Below are positions 16,068-24,583 of a DNA stretch of 64,000 bases, one piece after another. Below the pieces are notes generated by a model. That model was not told where the DNA came from and ran no database searches. It saw nothing but the letters and a program-made list of their open reading frames with translations. The translations under genes and the position numbers were made by a program. Positions within the stretch are counted from its first letter, which is position 1, and each line of letters starts with the position of its first letter. Origin of the DNA: Inquilinus limosus DSM 16000 (GTDB lineage: Bacteria > Pseudomonadota > Alphaproteobacteria > DSM-16000 > Inquilinaceae); assembly GCF_000423185.1 (NCBI RefSeq), contig NZ_AUHM01000018.1, positions 98,108-162,107 of the forward strand, given 5' to 3'.

Positions 16068-16952
16068 ATGAACTGCATGTCAGCGTCGTTCTCGACTGCC
16101 GCCTTTTCTTCACAGCGGAATATTGGAACCAGGATTCGCGCGCCGCTCACCTTCGCCGGCGCCTGCCTGATCCTCGCCGCGACCACCATGCCCGCGGGGG
16201 CCCAGGAGGCGGTCATCCTGCAGACGGAGGATGCCCCTGCCCCGCCGGCCGTCGACGATGGCAGCGGCGGCGACTGGACCTTCGTGCTCGGCGCCGGCGC
16301 CCGGATCGGGCCGAGCTACGAGGGATCCGACCACTTCTCGGTGACGCCGGGGCCCTTCGTCTCGGTCAACTGGCGGGACCGGATCTTCCTCGACATGGAA
16401 TACGGGCTCGGCGTCAACGTCGTGCGCACCGAAGCCCTCCGGCTGGGCCTGTCGATCGACATGGCGCCGGGCCGGGACGAGGATGACGACGACCACCTGA
16501 AGGGGCTGGGCGACATCGACGCCGCCGCGCGCGGCCATGTCTTCGGATCCTATTCCTTCGGCATGGTGCAACTCGGCCTCGACATCGCCAAGGATTTCGG
16601 CGGCAGCGAGGGGCTGCAGATCCGGCCCGGCGTGTCGGTGAAAGTGCCGCTGTCCGAGAGCTGGACCCTGTCCTCCGGCCTCTCCGCCACCTGGGCCGAC
16701 GACGATTACATGCAGACCTTCTTCGGCGTCTCGCCGTCACAGTCCCGGAGATCGGGGCTGGAGCGCTTCGATGCCGGGGCCGGGTTCAAGAGCCTCGATT
16801 TCCGGGTCGGCCTCAACTGGCAGATCTCCGAGAGCTGGGTCGCCATCACGAGCGTGAATGTGGGCGTCCTCCTCGGCGACGCGGCGGACAGCCCGATCAC
16901 CCAGAGCGAAGTGCAGCCCTCGGTCGGGCTCGCGCTCGGCTATCGCTTCTGA
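16068..16952 (+). CDS. MipA/OmpV-family outer-membrane protein
   Basis: A 294-residue protein predicted to form an outer-membrane beta-barrel scaffold. The N-terminal region contains a signal peptide ending near TTMPAGAQE. Family features include WTFVLGAGARIGPSYEGSDHFSVTPGPFVSVNWRDRIFLD, the repeated alternating strands, and a C-terminal aromatic residue (GLALGYRF), typical of barrel proteins recognised by the assembly machinery. MipA-type proteins are linked to murein synthesis complexes or to antibiotic and metal response and often sit next to two-component systems, as here. A start a few codons downstream (residue 4) is also possible. Confidence 0.87.
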   Translation: MNCMSASFSTAAFSSQRNIGTRIRAPLTFAGACLILAATTMPAGAQEAVILQTEDAPAPPAVDDGSGGDWTFVLGAGARIGPSYEGSDHFSVTPGPFVSVNWRDRIFLDMEYGLGVNVVRTEALRLGLSIDMAPGRDEDDDDHLKGLGDIDAAARGHVFGSYSFGMVQLGLDIAKDFGGSEGLQIRPGVSVKVPLSESWTLSSGLSATWADDDYMQTFFGVSPSQSRRSGLERFDAGAGFKSLDFRVGLNWQISESWVAITSVNVGVLLGDAADSPITQSEVQPSVGLALGYRF

Positions 16953-17056
16953 GCCCGCCCCGCGGCCGCGGCACGACCCTGGAGGCGATGGATGACCGGC
17001 GATGACGGGAGACCCCGATCGTGCTCGGCCTCATCGAAGCCCTGGAGGGGCGCATC

Positions 17057-17179
17057 ATGATCCTCGCCATGCTCTGGCTCGGCGGCATCCTGCTCTGCGC
17101 CGCCCCCTATCTCTGGGCTCTCTGCCGCGCCGCCCGGGACTCGGCCCGGCCGATCCCGCCGCGCCGGGAGCCGCCATGA
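17057..17179 (+). CDS. Putative 40-residue single-pass membrane protein
   Basis: A short open frame with GGAGGGG about eight bases upstream of the ATG. The product opens MILAMLWLGGILLCAAPY, one hydrophobic helix, and ends in a basic, proline-rich tail (RPIPPRREPP). A GTG 36 bases upstream in frame would lengthen it to 52 residues. It lies between the MipA/OmpV gene and the convergent LacI gene, in a 271-base gap otherwise holding only GC-rich sequence. It has no recognised family; ribosome-binding site and composition are the only support. Confidence 0.35.
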   Translation: MILAMLWLGGILLCAAPYLWALCRAARDSARPIPPRREPP

Positions 17180-17223
17180 CGGGCCGATGCCGTCCCGGGA
17201 CGACATGCCGTAGCCCGGCCTCC

Positions 17224-18255
17224 CTACCCGCTCGCCCGGACCACGAGGCTGATGTCGACCAGCTCGATGCTGCGTTCCGGCGTCCCGCCGCCGAGGCGGG
17301 TGAGCAGCATCCGCCCGGCGCGCCGGCCGATGTCGTCGCTGTCGATCCGCACCGTGGTCAGCCCCGGCTCCAACTCCTCCGCCATCTCGATGTCGCCGAA
17401 GCCGGCCAGGGCGAGGTCGCCCGGTACGGCGAGACCGCGGCGCCGCGCCTCGAACAAGGCGCCGATCGCGAGCAGGTCGTTGCCGAAGAAGGCCGCGTCG
17501 AGGCGCTCGCCCTGTTCCAGCAGCGCAGCCATCGCGCGGCGGCCCTCGGCCAGGCCGGCCGGGCCCTCGACCGAGAGCTCCGCCGCCGGGCGAAGGCCGT
17601 GCTTGGCCAAGCCTTCCTTGAAGCCCTGCAGCCGTAGCACGCCGCGGCCGCCGCCTCGGCCGACATAGGCGACGCGGCGGTAGCCCCGCTCGCCGAAATG
17701 CTCGCCGACCAGCCGCCCACCGTCGAAGTTGGAGAAGCCGACCAGCATGTCAATCGGGTCCTGCGGATAGGCCCAGGTCTCCATCACCGGCACGCCGAGC
17801 GAGCGCAGCGTCTCGCGGTTCTCCTCCAGCTCGATCACGCCGGTGAACAGCACCGCCGCCGGGCGGAGATCGCGCAGCGACTGGATCATCGCCGTCTCGC
17901 GCGCATAGGAATAGGCGGTCTCGCCCATCATCAGCCGGTAGCCCGCCGGCTCCAGCACTTCGGCGCAGGCCCGCACGGCGCGCGAGAATTGCGGGTTGGC
18001 GATGTTGGAGACGAAGGCGGCGACGAGGGTCGACGGAGAGGTCACCGCCGCTGTCGGCCGGCCGCCGGAGCGCAGGCGGATGGCGTCCTGGTTGGGCTCG
18101 TAGCCGGTCTGCTCGATCGCCGCCAGGATGCGGCGGCGCTTGTCCTCCGCCACCTTCTCCGGCTGACGCAGCGCGCGGGACACGGTGATCGGCGCCACCC
18201 CGGCGATGCGCGCGACGTCGTCGATGCGGGGCGGCCGCTTCTCCGAATCCGTCAT
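17224..18255 (-). CDS. LacI-family transcriptional regulator (GntR-I-like), predicted master of a three-operator regulon
   Basis: A 343-residue repressor with helix-turn-helix PRIDDVARIAGVAPITVSRALRQPEKVAEDKRRRI at the N-terminus, closest by eye to gluconate-repressor-type members, then SPSTLVAAFVSNIANPQFSRAVRA at the sensor-domain start. The ATG at 18255 is the only start that puts the DNA-binding domain at its normal place. It is the last gene of the operon that begins with the amino-acid permease at 22216. The same perfect palindrome GACAACGTTGTC is found ahead of that operon, in the divergent gap at 23637 and ahead of the ribose-type importer at 29240, so this protein probably represses all of them. 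Confidence 0.9.
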   Translation of the reverse strand: MTDSEKRPPRIDDVARIAGVAPITVSRALRQPEKVAEDKRRRILAAIEQTGYEPNQDAIRLRSGGRPTAAVTSPSTLVAAFVSNIANPQFSRAVRACAEVLEPAGYRLMMGETAYSYARETAMIQSLRDLRPAAVLFTGVIELEENRETLRSLGVPVMETWAYPQDPIDMLVGFSNFDGGRLVGEHFGERGYRRVAYVGRGGGRGVLRLQGFKEGLAKHGLRPAAELSVEGPAGLAEGRRAMAALLEQGERLDAAFFGNDLLAIGALFEARRRGLAVPGDLALAGFGDIEMAEELEPGLTTVRIDSDDIGRRAGRMLLTRLGGGTPERSIELVDISLVVRASG

Positions 18256-18278
18256 CTCCCCTCCGTCCCGCCTGCGCC

Positions 18279-19292
18279 TCACCGGCCGGTGTCCAGCACC
18301 TCGGCCACCTGGATCAGACAGTCGCCCGGTTCGCACCGGCTGTGCAACCGGTGCGAGATCACGACGCCGGCCTCGGCAAAGCGCAGCGGCTGCTCCGCCA
18401 CATCGAGCCGGTCGAGATCGTGGACCCACCCCGCCAGGTCGCCGGCGGCGACCTCGGCCCCCGGTCCGACCGCCGGTTCGAACCAGCCGGGCGCGGTGGC
18501 GTAGATCGCCTGGCTGTGCCGGGACAGGGACAGGAGCCGCATCGGCCCGGGCTCCGGCGCAGGGCCGAGCAGCGGCGCGTCGATCACGCCAAGCGCCAGC
18601 AGCAGCGCGTCGATCGCGGCCGAGGCGCCGCGCATGGTCGCCGGCGTCACCGTGCCGCCGCCGCCGAACTCGCCGGACAGGCCGATCGCCCCGGCCCGCG
18701 CCGCCGCGCCCATCGAGGTCGGCGCCGCCGGCCCGTTGTCGGCGATGAAGCCCCAGGGCAGGCCAAGGGCCCGCATCAGCGCCACCGCCCGCTCCTGCCG
18801 CTCGGGGTCGGCATGGCGCTCGATCAGGGCGCAGGGCAGATGCGCCATCGAGGTGCCGCCGGAATGCAGGTCGAACACCACGTCGTGCCGCGAAAACAGC
18901 TCGTGCTCGAGGAAATGGGCGATGCGCTGGGTCGGGGTGCCGTCCGGGTCGCCCGGGAAGGCGCGGTTGAGATTGCCGCCGTCGAGCGGCGAGCAGCGCT
19001 TCGACGCCCGCACCGCCGGCGCGTTGGCCATCGGCAGGATGGTCACAGCTCCGCGCATCCGGGCCGGGTCCAGGCGCCGGATCAGCCGGGCCAAGGCGAA
19101 CTCGCCCTCGTATTCGTCGCCATGGTTGCCGGCCATCAGCAGCACACGCGGGCCGTCGCCGCTCTTGATCCGCGCGACCGGGACCTTGACGTGGAAATAG
19201 GGCGACCGGTCGACCGAGAAGGGCAGGCCCAGATGGTCCAGGACCTTGCCGTCGGCGTCGAAATCAATGGTGTGGAACAGACCCGTATGCAT
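18279..19292 (-). CDS. Succinylglutamate desuccinylase/aspartoacylase-family deacylase (DoeB-like)
   Basis: A 337-residue zinc carboxypeptidase-fold hydrolase expected to remove an acyl group from an N-acylated amino acid. The metal-binding text MAGNHGDEYEGEFALARLIRRL gives the H-x-x-E pair (about residues 56-59), FDLHSGGTSM supplies the third zinc His, and LNRAFPGDPDGTPTQRIAHFLE contains the substrate-binding Arg. It resembles DoeB, the N-acetyl-diaminobutyrate deacetylase of ectoine breakdown, but no ectoine hydrolase is nearby. It sits between the amino-acid importer genes and the LacI gene. A second member of the same family lies at 52734-53798 in another operon. Confidence 0.82.
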   Translation of the reverse strand: MHTGLFHTIDFDADGKVLDHLGLPFSVDRSPYFHVKVPVARIKSGDGPRVLLMAGNHGDEYEGEFALARLIRRLDPARMRGAVTILPMANAPAVRASKRCSPLDGGNLNRAFPGDPDGTPTQRIAHFLEHELFSRHDVVFDLHSGGTSMAHLPCALIERHADPERQERAVALMRALGLPWGFIADNGPAAPTSMGAAARAGAIGLSGEFGGGGTVTPATMRGASAAIDALLLALGVIDAPLLGPAPEPGPMRLLSLSRHSQAIYATAPGWFEPAVGPGAEVAAGDLAGWVHDLDRLDVAEQPLRFAEAGVVISHRLHSRCEPGDCLIQVAEVLDTGR

Positions 19293-19346
19293 CTCGGTCC
19301 TCGGGGCGCAGGGAATGCCGCCGCCGGCCGGGCGGCGGCAGAGGTC

Positions 19347-20138
19347 TCACATCAAAGGCAATTGCTGTGCCGCGCCGAACCAGGTGGTCTGCAGCTTCGC
19401 CAGCTTGCCGTTGAGGCGGTTGTAGTAGAGGAAGGTGTTGATCCAGTTCAGCAGGTCCGGCTGACCGTGCGGGATCACGACATGGGCGGGAGACTGGCGG
19501 ATCAGGAACTTCAGCTCAACCTCCTTGCCCGGATTCTGCTGCGACACGGTGCGGGCGATGGCGCTGTTCTCGGCGAACATCTCGGCCTGGCCCGACAGAT
19601 AGGCGGCGACGGCGGAGGGCGCGTCCTCGAAGCGGCTATAGGCGGCGTCCGGCGCGTTCTCGGTCAGCCACAGGTCCAGAGTCGTGCCCTTGGCGACGGC
19701 GATGCTGTGGCCGGCCATGGCTGCTGCATCCTCGAACGGCTTGATGCTCTTCGGCCCGTAGACGCCGAGGTCGACCGCGGCATAGGGCTGCGAGAAGGCA
19801 ACCTGCTGCGCCCGCTCCGGCGTGGCTCCGGCGGCGGCGATCAGCACGTCGACCTTGTCGGCCAACAGGCTCGGGATGCGGCTGGCACCCGTGACCTGAA
19901 CCAGCTCGAGCTCCACGCCCATGTCGGCAGCCATCAGTTTGGCCAAGTCGATGTCTAGGCCGATGGCCTCGCCCTTCTCGTCCTTGAACCCCCAGGGCGC
20001 CACGTCCATCAGCACCCCGACCCGGAGCTTGCCGGCGTCGAGCACGTCCTGCAGCTTGTCGGCCTGCGCCGCGGCCGGCAGGGCCAGGGCGGCGACCGCC
20101 ACGGCGGCCGCCAGCAGACGGCGGAATCCGGTGATCAT
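19347..20138 (-). CDS. Polar amino-acid ABC transporter substrate-binding protein
   Basis: A 263-residue periplasmic family-3 binding protein. Signal peptide: basic start, hydrophobic core, cleavage near AAAQA. The mature part begins with LRVGVLMDVAPWGFKDEKGEAIGLDIDLAKLMAADMGVELELVQV, the classical opening of the family, and has VDVLIAAAGATPERAQQVAFSQPY with the ligand-binding region. The ATG follows an AGGAGGTTTTCAC ribosome-binding region. It is encoded after the ATPase and permeases, so the importer is complete. The ligand is presumably the N-acyl or hydroxy amino acid handled by the neighbouring enzymes. Confidence 0.92.
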   Translation of the reverse strand: MITGFRRLLAAAVAVAALALPAAAQADKLQDVLDAGKLRVGVLMDVAPWGFKDEKGEAIGLDIDLAKLMAADMGVELELVQVTGASRIPSLLADKVDVLIAAAGATPERAQQVAFSQPYAAVDLGVYGPKSIKPFEDAAAMAGHSIAVAKGTTLDLWLTENAPDAAYSRFEDAPSAVAAYLSGQAEMFAENSAIARTVSQQNPGKEVELKFLIRQSPAHVVIPHGQPDLLNWINTFLYYNRLNGKLAKLQTTWFGAAQQLPLM

Positions 20139-20169
20139 GTGAAAACCTCCTTCTGTTTGTTGCTTCGGG

Positions 20170-20898
20170 TCACTGCACCGAGCCGATGAAGCTCTTCAGC
20201 TCCGGCGTCTGCGGGTCGCCGAAGATCCGGTCCGGCGGCCCCTCCTCCCAGACCTTGCCCTGATGCATGAAGACGATCTTGGTCGCGACGTTGCGGGCGA
20301 AGCCCATCTCGTGCGTCACCAGGATCATGGTCATGCCCTGGCGCGCCATCTGCTCCATCACCCGCAGCACCTCGCCCACCAGCTCGGGGTCGAGAGCGGA
20401 GGTGACCTCGTCGAACAGCATCAGCTGCGGCGACATGGCGAGACAGCGGGCAATGGCGACGCGCTGCTGCTGACCGCCGGACAGCCGCTCGGGCCAGGCG
20501 TCGATCTTGTCGGCCAGGCCGACCCGGCCCAGCACCTCTTCCGCCAGCGCCCGCGCCTGGTCCTTGCGGATCCGGCCGGTCAGGAGCGGCGCCAGGGTGA
20601 CGTTGCGCTCGACCGTCAGATGCGGGAACAGGTTGTAGCTCTGGAACACGATGCCGACGCGCTGGCGCAGCGCCCGCAGATCCTTCATCCCGGCGCGCAC
20701 CGGCTTGCCCTCGATCCGCACCTCGCCGTCCTCGATCGTCTCCAGCGCGTTGATGCAGCGCAGCAGCGTCGACTTGCCGGAGCCGGAGCGGCCGATGACG
20801 GTGACGATCTCGCCTTCCTCGACGTCCAGCGAGACGCCCTTCAGCACCTCGACCGGGCCGAAGCGCTTGCGCAGGTTCCGGACTTCAACGAGCGCCAT
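20170..20898 (-). CDS. Amino-acid ABC transporter ATP-binding protein
   Basis: A 242-residue ATPase of the polar amino-acid uptake family. Walker A IGRSGSGKSTLLRCIN (about residues 36-51), signature LSGGQQQRVAIARCLA, Walker B LMLFDEVTSALDPELV, and the H-loop LVTHEMGFARNVATKIVFMHQGK are all intact. It overlaps the preceding permease by 14 bases and is followed by the binding-protein gene. Confidence 0.95.
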   Translation of the reverse strand: MALVEVRNLRKRFGPVEVLKGVSLDVEEGEIVTVIGRSGSGKSTLLRCINALETIEDGEVRIEGKPVRAGMKDLRALRQRVGIVFQSYNLFPHLTVERNVTLAPLLTGRIRKDQARALAEEVLGRVGLADKIDAWPERLSGGQQQRVAIARCLAMSPQLMLFDEVTSALDPELVGEVLRVMEQMARQGMTMILVTHEMGFARNVATKIVFMHQGKVWEEGPPDRIFGDPQTPELKSFIGSVQ

Positions 20899-21535
20899 TG
20901 AGACGGACCTCCAGCGAGCGCGACCAGGTGGTCAGGGGGAAGCAGATCGTGAAATAGATCGCAGCGACGACGGTGTAGGTCAGCAGCGGCTGGAAGGTGG
21001 CGGCGCTGGCGATCTGCCCGGCCCGCGCCAACTCGACGAAGCCGACGACGGACGCCAGCGACGTGTTCTTCACCAACTGCACCAGGAAGCCGACCGTGGC
21101 CGGCAGGGTGATGCGGAAGGCCTGCGGGCCGATCACCCAGCGGAACTGCTGCCATTTGGTCAGGCCGAGGCATTCCGCCGCCTCCCACTGCGCCGGCTTC
21201 ACCGCCTCGATGCCGCCGCGCCAGATCTCGCCCAGGAACACGGCGGTCCAGATGGTGTAGGCGACGGCGACCGCGGCCAGTGCCGGCACGTCGACGCCGA
21301 GGAACACCGGCATGCCGAAGTAGAAGAACATCAGCAGGCCCAGCAGCGGCACGCCCTGCACCGCCTGCAGCAGCAGCGCCGCGATCCAGCGCGGCAGCGC
21401 TGCCCGTCCGGCCCGCATCACCGCGAGGCCTAGCGCCAACGGCCCGCCGCTGCCGAGCGCGATCAGGGTCAGCGCCACCGTCCATTGCAGGGCGGACAGC
21501 AGCGACAGCAGGTCGCCGGCGGAGAAGATGCGCAT
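20885..21535 (-). CDS. Amino-acid ABC transporter permease
   Basis: A 216-residue HisM/GlnP-type permease with about five helices. The EAA loop reads GGIEAVKPAQWEAAECLGLTKWQQFRWVIGPQAFRITLPATVGF, matching the polar amino-acid family. It overlaps the ATPase gene at its end and begins 12 bases after the stop of the sister permease. The two permeases probably form a heterodimer. Confidence 0.93.
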   Translation of the reverse strand: MRIFSAGDLLSLLSALQWTVALTLIALGSGGPLALGLAVMRAGRAALPRWIAALLLQAVQGVPLLGLLMFFYFGMPVFLGVDVPALAAVAVAYTIWTAVFLGEIWRGGIEAVKPAQWEAAECLGLTKWQQFRWVIGPQAFRITLPATVGFLVQLVKNTSLASVVGFVELARAGQIASAATFQPLLTYTVVAAIYFTICFPLTTWSRSLEVRLNGAR

Positions 21536-21547
21536 CCGGCCCCTCCC

Positions 21548-22216
21548 CTAGCGCCGCACCGGCCAGCGGAAGGCCAGCCGGCCGATCGCCGCGAACAGCG
21601 CCTTGAAGACCACGACCATCGCCAGATACATGGCGCAGACCACGGCATAGACCTCGAAGCTGCGGAAGCTGCGGCTCTCGACGAAGCCGGCGGTGTGGAA
21701 CAGCTCCTCCGCCGAGACCTGCGAGGCGAGCGAGGAGCCGAGCAGCAGCAGCACGAACTGGCTGGTGATCGACGGGTAGACGTTGCGCAGCGCCGGCGGC
21801 AGCACGACGTGGCGGAACACCTGCCAGCGCGTGAGCCCGAGGCAGGACGCGGCTTCCGTCTGGCTGCGGTGGATCGAGTCGAGCCCCGACCGCACGATCT
21901 CGGTGGCGTAGGCGCCGAAATAGAGGCTCAGCGCCACCGCCGCGGCCTCGAAGGGCGGCAGCCTCAGCCCCATCCCCGGCAGCACGAAGAAGATCAGGAA
22001 CAGCTGGATCAGCGCCGGGGTGTTGCGGATCAGCTCGACATAGGCGCGGACCAGCAGCCGCAGCGGCCGCGGGCCGTGGCGCAGCGCCAGCGCGCCAGCG
22101 ACGCCGATCGCGAGTCCCGCTGCCGCGGCGATGCCGGTCAGCAGCAGCGTCATCAGGGCGCCGTCCAGCAGCTGCCCCTCGTAACGCCAGAGCGGCCGGA
22201 AGTTCAGGCGGTCCAT
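21548..22216 (-). CDS. Amino-acid ABC transporter permease, first gene of the operon
   Basis: A 222-residue HisQ/HisM-type permease. The EAA loop is SGLDSIHRSQTEAASCLGLTRWQVFRHVVLPPALRNVYPS, and VRAYVELIRNTPALIQLFLIFF is the standard family segment before it. The start codon abuts the LacI-type operator at 22217-22228, leaving no room for a normal ribosome-binding site, so the transcript may be leaderless or short-leadered. The next in-frame ATG, 21 codons on, would remove conserved N-terminal sequence, so 22216 is kept. Confidence 0.9.
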   Translation of the reverse strand: MDRLNFRPLWRYEGQLLDGALMTLLLTGIAAAAGLAIGVAGALALRHGPRPLRLLVRAYVELIRNTPALIQLFLIFFVLPGMGLRLPPFEAAAVALSLYFGAYATEIVRSGLDSIHRSQTEAASCLGLTRWQVFRHVVLPPALRNVYPSITSQFVLLLLGSSLASQVSAEELFHTAGFVESRSFRSFEVYAVVCAMYLAMVVVFKALFAAIGRLAFRWPVRR

Positions 22217-22228
22217 GACAACGTTGTC
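22217..22228. promoter_or_regulatory. LacI-type operator copy 1 (GACAACGTTGTC)
   Basis: A perfect 12-bp dyad with the AACGTT core common among LacI-family sites. It lies between the end of the PLP-enzyme gene and the first base of the amino-acid permease gene, so binding would block an internal promoter of the importer-deacylase-LacI operon. Identical cores occur at 23637 and 29240; all three share AAGACAACGTTGTCA in one orientation. Confidence 0.82.
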
Positions 22229-22271
22229 TTTTCAGGACGCGAAGATGCGACGGGGGCGGTCATGGGCCGGG

Positions 22272-23573
22272 TCAGCCGAAGCAGGTCGGATAGGCGGCGC
22301 GGACCTGGCCCCGGCCGTCGACGCCCCAGATCACGCGCCAGCGGTCGAGGCAGGTGCAGGGGTGGGAGATGCCGAACTCGATCACGTCGCCGACCGCGAC
22401 CGGGCTGCCGGCGTCGAGCGCCAGGAAGGCGTGCTGGTCGTTCAGCTTCGCCACCTTCGCCTCGTCCGGCCCGGCGAAGCCGTGCACCGGGCGCCCGTCG
22501 CGGTGCAGGCGCAGCGGCGTCGGCAGGTCCTGGTCGTGGGAAACGTCGCGCATACCCATGCCGCAGATCGCGAGGCCAGGCTCGGGCCGCGACAGCACCT
22601 CGGCCCAGATCCGCAGCGCCGGCCGGAAGCCCTCCGACGCGCTCGCGATCTCGCCGCCGAGGCGGAAGCCCTGCCGGGCGTCCAGCGCCGCCAGGCCGCG
22701 CTTGTAGATGCCGTGGTCGTGGAAGAAGATCGCGCCGCTGCGCAGCACCAGCCGGGCCTTGCCGTCGGCGGCCGCGACGGGACCGAGATGCCGCACGATC
22801 AGGTCGAAATAGGTGGAGCCGCCAGCGGTCAGGATCAGCGGCGCCTGCGGCCCGACGGCGGCGCGGACTTTGCCGAACGCCTCCGCCGCCAGCGCGGCGA
22901 GGCCGGCGATCGCCGCCTGCGTCCGCTCCGCATCCGCCGTCGCCGCCGCGCCCTCATAGGCGCCGATTCCGGCCAGGCGCAGCCGGCCCTCGCTGGCCTT
23001 GACCGCGGCGATCACCCGCTCCGCCGCCGCCAGGTCGCGGGCGCCGGCGCGGCCGGCCCCGACCTCGACCAGCACCGGCAGCGGCGCCAGCCGCGCCTCG
23101 TCCCAGGCGGCGTCCAGCGCGGCGGCGGCCTCCGGGGAATCGACGAAGACGTAGATCTCGGCCCGGGGATAGACCTCGTGCAGCCGGGCCAGGCGGCGGG
23201 CGCCGCCCGCACCGCCGACCTGGTTGGCCAGGATCAGCCGGTTCAGCCCGGCGCGCAGCATCACCGCGGCCTGGCGGATATCGGCCACCGTGGTGCCCCA
23301 GGCCCCGGCCGCGACCAGCAAGGCCGCCAGCGCCGGCGCCATCGGCGTCTTGGCATGCGGGGCGATCGCCGCCCCCTGCTCCGCCGCATAGCGCAGCATC
23401 AGGGCGCGGTTGGCGGCGAAAGCCTCCTCGTCCAGGGTCAGCACCGGCAGTGACATGGTGCCCTCGGCCGGGTGCCAGCCTTGCGCGGCCACCTCGTCCA
23501 GCGGGATCGGCCCGGCGCCCGGCGGCACGCCCCGGATGCCGTCATGCAGCATGTCGATGATCCCGTCGGCCAC
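22272..23573 (-). CDS. PLP-dependent D-threonine-aldolase / D-serine-deaminase-like enzyme
   Basis: A 433-residue fold-type III PLP enzyme. The cofactor lysine is in APHAKTPMAPALAALL (about residue 62), the position of RPHxKTHK in D-threonine aldolases, followed by TTVADIRQAAVMLRAGL. The C-terminal metal-binding text SHPCTCLDRWRVIWGVD supplies the His-x-Cys pair for the divalent ion. The predicted reaction is cleavage or dehydration of a beta-hydroxy-D-amino acid. The GTG at 23573 is favoured by AAGGGGAG eight bases before it; an ATG seven codons later is the alternative. It is divergent from the amidohydrolase gene, with a shared operator between them. Confidence 0.8.
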   Translation of the reverse strand: MADGIIDMLHDGIRGVPPGAGPIPLDEVAAQGWHPAEGTMSLPVLTLDEEAFAANRALMLRYAAEQGAAIAPHAKTPMAPALAALLVAAGAWGTTVADIRQAAVMLRAGLNRLILANQVGGAGGARRLARLHEVYPRAEIYVFVDSPEAAAALDAAWDEARLAPLPVLVEVGAGRAGARDLAAAERVIAAVKASEGRLRLAGIGAYEGAAATADAERTQAAIAGLAALAAEAFGKVRAAVGPQAPLILTAGGSTYFDLIVRHLGPVAAADGKARLVLRSGAIFFHDHGIYKRGLAALDARQGFRLGGEIASASEGFRPALRIWAEVLSRPEPGLAICGMGMRDVSHDQDLPTPLRLHRDGRPVHGFAGPDEAKVAKLNDQHAFLALDAGSPVAVGDVIEFGISHPCTCLDRWRVIWGVDGRGQVRAAYPTCFG

Positions 23574-23636
23574 GATCGCCGCTCCCCTTCCCTGTCCCTG
23601 GGCTTCCTTAGACGGCAGCGGCAGGCTATCTGTCAA

Positions 23637-23648
23637 GACAACGTTGTC
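23637..23648. promoter_or_regulatory. LacI-type operator copy 2 (GACAACGTTGTC)
   Basis: The identical perfect dyad in the 104-base divergent gap between the PLP-enzyme gene and the amidohydrolase gene, preceded by CTGTCAA as in copy 3. One bound repressor could control both directions. Confidence 0.85.
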
Positions 23649-23677
23649 ACAAATCCATGACCCCGCGGAGAGGCCCC

Positions 23678-24583
23678 ATGACCCAGCCCTATGACGGCCC
23701 GATCGTCGATGCGCACCATCATCTCTGGGACCTCTCGATGGACCGCCATCCCTGGCTGCGCCCGGCGCGGGACATGGTGTTCGGCGACAGCGGGCCGCTG
23801 CGGCGGAACTATTTGCCGGCCGACTATCGGGCGGACGCGCGGAACCAGCCGGTGGTCGCGACCGTGCATATCGAGGCCGGCTGGGATCCCGCCGATCCGG
23901 TGGCGGAGACGGAATGGCTGGAGACGCTGGACAAGGCGGACGGCATCGCCACGCGATACGTCGCCCATGTCTCGCTCGAGTCACCTGACGCGGCGGCGCT
24001 GCTCGAGCGGCAGGCGGCCTTCCCTCGCGTTGTCGGCATCCGCGATATCCTGAGCTGGCATCCCGACCCGACCCGCAGCTTCGCTGCCCGGCCGGACCGG
24101 ATGGACGACCCCGCCTGGCGCCGCGGCCTAGCGCGGCTGGAAGGGCACGGCCTGTCCTTCGACCTGATGATCTATCCCGGCCAGATGGCGGACGCGCTGC
24201 GGCTGGTGCGCGACTTCCCCGGCCAGATCTTCATCCTGAACCATTGCGGCAGCCCGGCCGACCGCGACCCGGAGGGCATGGCCCACTGGCGCGCCGGGCT
24301 GGCGGCGCTGGGGCGCGAGCCGAACGTCCATCTCAAGATCTCCGACCTCGTGGCCTATGACCACGACTGGACGCCGGAGAGCCTGCGCGAGGTGGTGCTG
24401 GCCTGCCTCGACGCCTTCGGCCCCGACCGGTCGCTGTTCGCCAGCGACTTCCCGGTGGCCGGGCTGCACGCCTCCTTCGACCAGGTTTGGGACGGCTTCA
24501 AGGCGATCACCGCGGACCTCACCCCGGCCGAGCAGCGGGCGCTGTTCCACGACAACGCCCGCCGGCTGTACCGGATCGATTAA
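23678..24583 (+). CDS. Amidohydrolase-family protein (COG3618-type, lactonase-like)
   Basis: A 301-residue metal-dependent TIM-barrel hydrolase. VDAHHHLWDLSMDRHPWL near the N-terminus is the H-x-H metal motif of the group that includes L-fucono- and L-rhamnono-lactonases and 2-pyrone-4,6-dicarboxylate lactonase. FILNHCGSPADRD carries a further metal His, SLFASDFPVAGLHASF the conserved Asp, and the gene ends with FHDNARRLYRID. The ATG at 23678 has GGAGAGG seven bases upstream; an earlier ATG lacks this. Its stop overlaps the stop of the opposing permease gene in a TTAA. The operator at 23637 puts it in the LacI regulon. Confidence 0.82.
   Translation: MTQPYDGPIVDAHHHLWDLSMDRHPWLRPARDMVFGDSGPLRRNYLPADYRADARNQPVVATVHIEAGWDPADPVAETEWLETLDKADGIATRYVAHVSLESPDAAALLERQAAFPRVVGIRDILSWHPDPTRSFAARPDRMDDPAWRRGLARLEGHGLSFDLMIYPGQMADALRLVRDFPGQIFILNHCGSPADRDPEGMAHWRAGLAALGREPNVHLKISDLVAYDHDWTPESLREVVLACLDAFGPDRSLFASDFPVAGLHASFDQVWDGFKAITADLTPAEQRALFHDNARRLYRID

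Noticed and set aside
17002..17637. 211-residue plus-strand open frame after the MipA/OmpV gene
   Set aside because: It runs into the antisense of the LacI gene and shows no family motif; only the short frame at 17057-17179 in another frame has a ribosome-binding site.
18279..19292. Ectoine utilisation cluster
   Set aside because: The deacylase resembles DoeB, but the ectoine hydrolase, ectoine transaminase and EhuABCD importer are not seen, so an ectoine label is not supported.
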